DNA of 64,000 nucleotides from Tenodera sinensis (taxonomy: Eukaryota > Arthropoda > Insecta > Mantodea > Mantidae), in NCBI GenBank assembly GCA_030765045.1, contig CM060966.1, positions 67,389,421 through 67,453,420 of the forward strand, in the 5' to 3' direction. Below the pieces are notes generated by a model that saw only the letters and a list, made by a program, of their open reading frames with translations, had not been told where the DNA came from and did no database searches. Of the stretch, positions 63,182-64,000 are shown piece after piece. The number at the start of each line of letters is the position of its first letter. The stretch's first letter is position 1. A program made the translations under genes and the position numbers.

Positions 63182-63310
63182 CTACTTCACACCACATACC
63201 AGGCCGGCGAACAAACAACGGCGTCCAAAGTCAGGATGGCTTGCGTGACTCTTTATGTAGTACATGTGACTAACAGCAATCGAGAACCAAAAGGGGTTTT
63301 CTCCACAGCC

Positions 63311-63397
63311 TTCGAGAAAGATCTGGCTTCGTAGTCACCGGATTCTTTGAAGAAGTTTGCGAGAGGTATGTGTGACGTTATCCATGCTATATAAAGG
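63311..63397 (+). promoter_or_regulatory. LTR-A promoter: GAA/TTC dyad and TATA box
   Basis: TTCGAGAA at 63311-63318 and CTATATAAAG at 63388-63397, with a TGTGACGTT CRE-like stretch at 63371-63379 between them. Equivalent sites lie at 54997-55087. Confidence 0.5.
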
Positions 63398-63711
63398 GGC
63401 GAGGAAGCAGCATAGTAACAGTTGCAGTTTTGAACCTGTCAGTGTGTCAGTGGCACGGTCGTCGTGAAGAAGATCTAACAAGCGTCGAGTGATTGTATCG
63501 TCAGAGTTGGTGTGTGAGAGACAGAGAAAGTAAAGAAAGTCGTTGAAAGAACCGAGTCAAGGTTTCGTGAAGTAAACAGTTGTGAGTTGTAATATCACGT
63601 AAGACTGTAGGAGGCGGTGTTAGCTACAAGAAGAAAACTGTATTTATGCAAAAGTTTAGAAGACAATAAAGTGATGGAAAACTAATTGGACTGATTTTAT
63701 TGTCACAATAT

Positions 63712-64000
63712 TTAAGACAGTACGTTTTACTCACCGTGACAGCGAGTCAAATTCCAATCTGGGTTACATCAAGTTGGCTAATGAGTATTTTATATTGACG
63801 CTATGGTTAATATGGGCTAGTTTTAACACTTCAGGTAACTCATATGTACGATTAACTCATCTGATAGGTCAAAAATGGAGTTCACTTAAGAATATTTTGC
63901 ATCAGTAGTTAAACAAAAATTAAAGCTCGTTAATAGTGATTTTAAATGACGTAATAACACGTGTAATACTATATACTTTTCAGATACAGAATAATAGCTT
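63712..64000. other. No recognisable feature
   Basis: Nothing recognised up to the window end. Confidence 0.5.

Larger units (their letters stand above)
61271..63707 (+). mobile_element. Solo LTR (LTR-A) split by a MULE
   Basis: The LTR starts TGTGACGATGGGCACGGCAC at 61271 and ends TTATTGTCACA at 63707, with a 4-bp duplication ATAT outside (61267-61270, 63708-63711). Without the insert (61324-63181) and its duplicated 8 bp it is about 571 bp. It carries a TTCGAGAA dyad at 63311-63318, a CTATATAAAG TATA box at 63388-63397 and an AATAAAG poly(A) signal near 63665. It is colinear with the solo LTR at 54831-55356. Confidence 0.85.

Overview
The window looks like a repeat-saturated, AT-rich stretch of a large eukaryotic genome, most likely an arthropod and probably an insect. 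The evidence is the mix of element types: an I/Jockey-like LINE with a CCHC gag and an APE-RT-RNase H polyprotein, tRNA-derived SINEs with A/B boxes, hAT transposases of the BED/'DETT' type, a FLYWCH-domain MULE, a Tc1/mariner relative, LTR retrotransposons mostly present as solo LTRs, and very long (TTA)n, (TAC)n and (CA)n tracts. No conserved host gene was recognised. Nearly every coding signal belongs to a degraded mobile element, and long poly-Leu, poly-Ile or poly-Tyr frames are translated microsatellites. Species identity is not claimed.

Layout. 0-12.5 kb: scattered SINEs, two reverse-strand copies of one LTR family (called LTR-A here), one copy of an unclassified repeat (Z), a 330-bp (TTA)n tract and a coiled-coil gag-like remnant. 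12.5-16.1 kb: a reverse copy of an unclassified non-coding family (X), split by an internally deleted LTR retrotransposon with paired LTRs and a 4-bp target duplication, followed by a forward half-copy of X and a SINE. 16.2-25.2 kb: a LINE 3' end, a solo LTR, a Tc1/mariner remnant, SINEs, the inverted partner of Z, a hAT remnant and an X copy split by a SINE. 25.2-34.9 kb: a LINE cluster in which a near-full-length LINE (about 5.84 kb) sits inside an older copy of the same family with a perfect 12-bp target duplication, meeting a third copy tail to tail. 36.7-38.4 kb: a hAT transposase pseudogene with probable introns. 40.4-40.9 kb: a 490-bp trinucleotide tract. 42.1-45.2 kb: two X copies flanking family Y. 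46.0-47.5 and 50.5-51.3 kb: two fold-back elements whose arms run into trinucleotide repeats. 51.5-58.7 kb: SINE, LTRs, Y, an LTR-A copy split by X, and a LINE RNase H fragment. 61.3-63.7 kb: a solo LTR-A split by a MULE, both with clear target duplications.

The pieces do not form one pathway. Their value is as a layered insertion record. Readable orders are: X before the gag/protease LTR element; X before SINE-2; LTR-A before X; LTR-A before the MULE; old LINE before young LINE. The least explained items are the X family (six copies, 5' hairpin, modular 3' half) and the microsatellite-cored fold-back elements.
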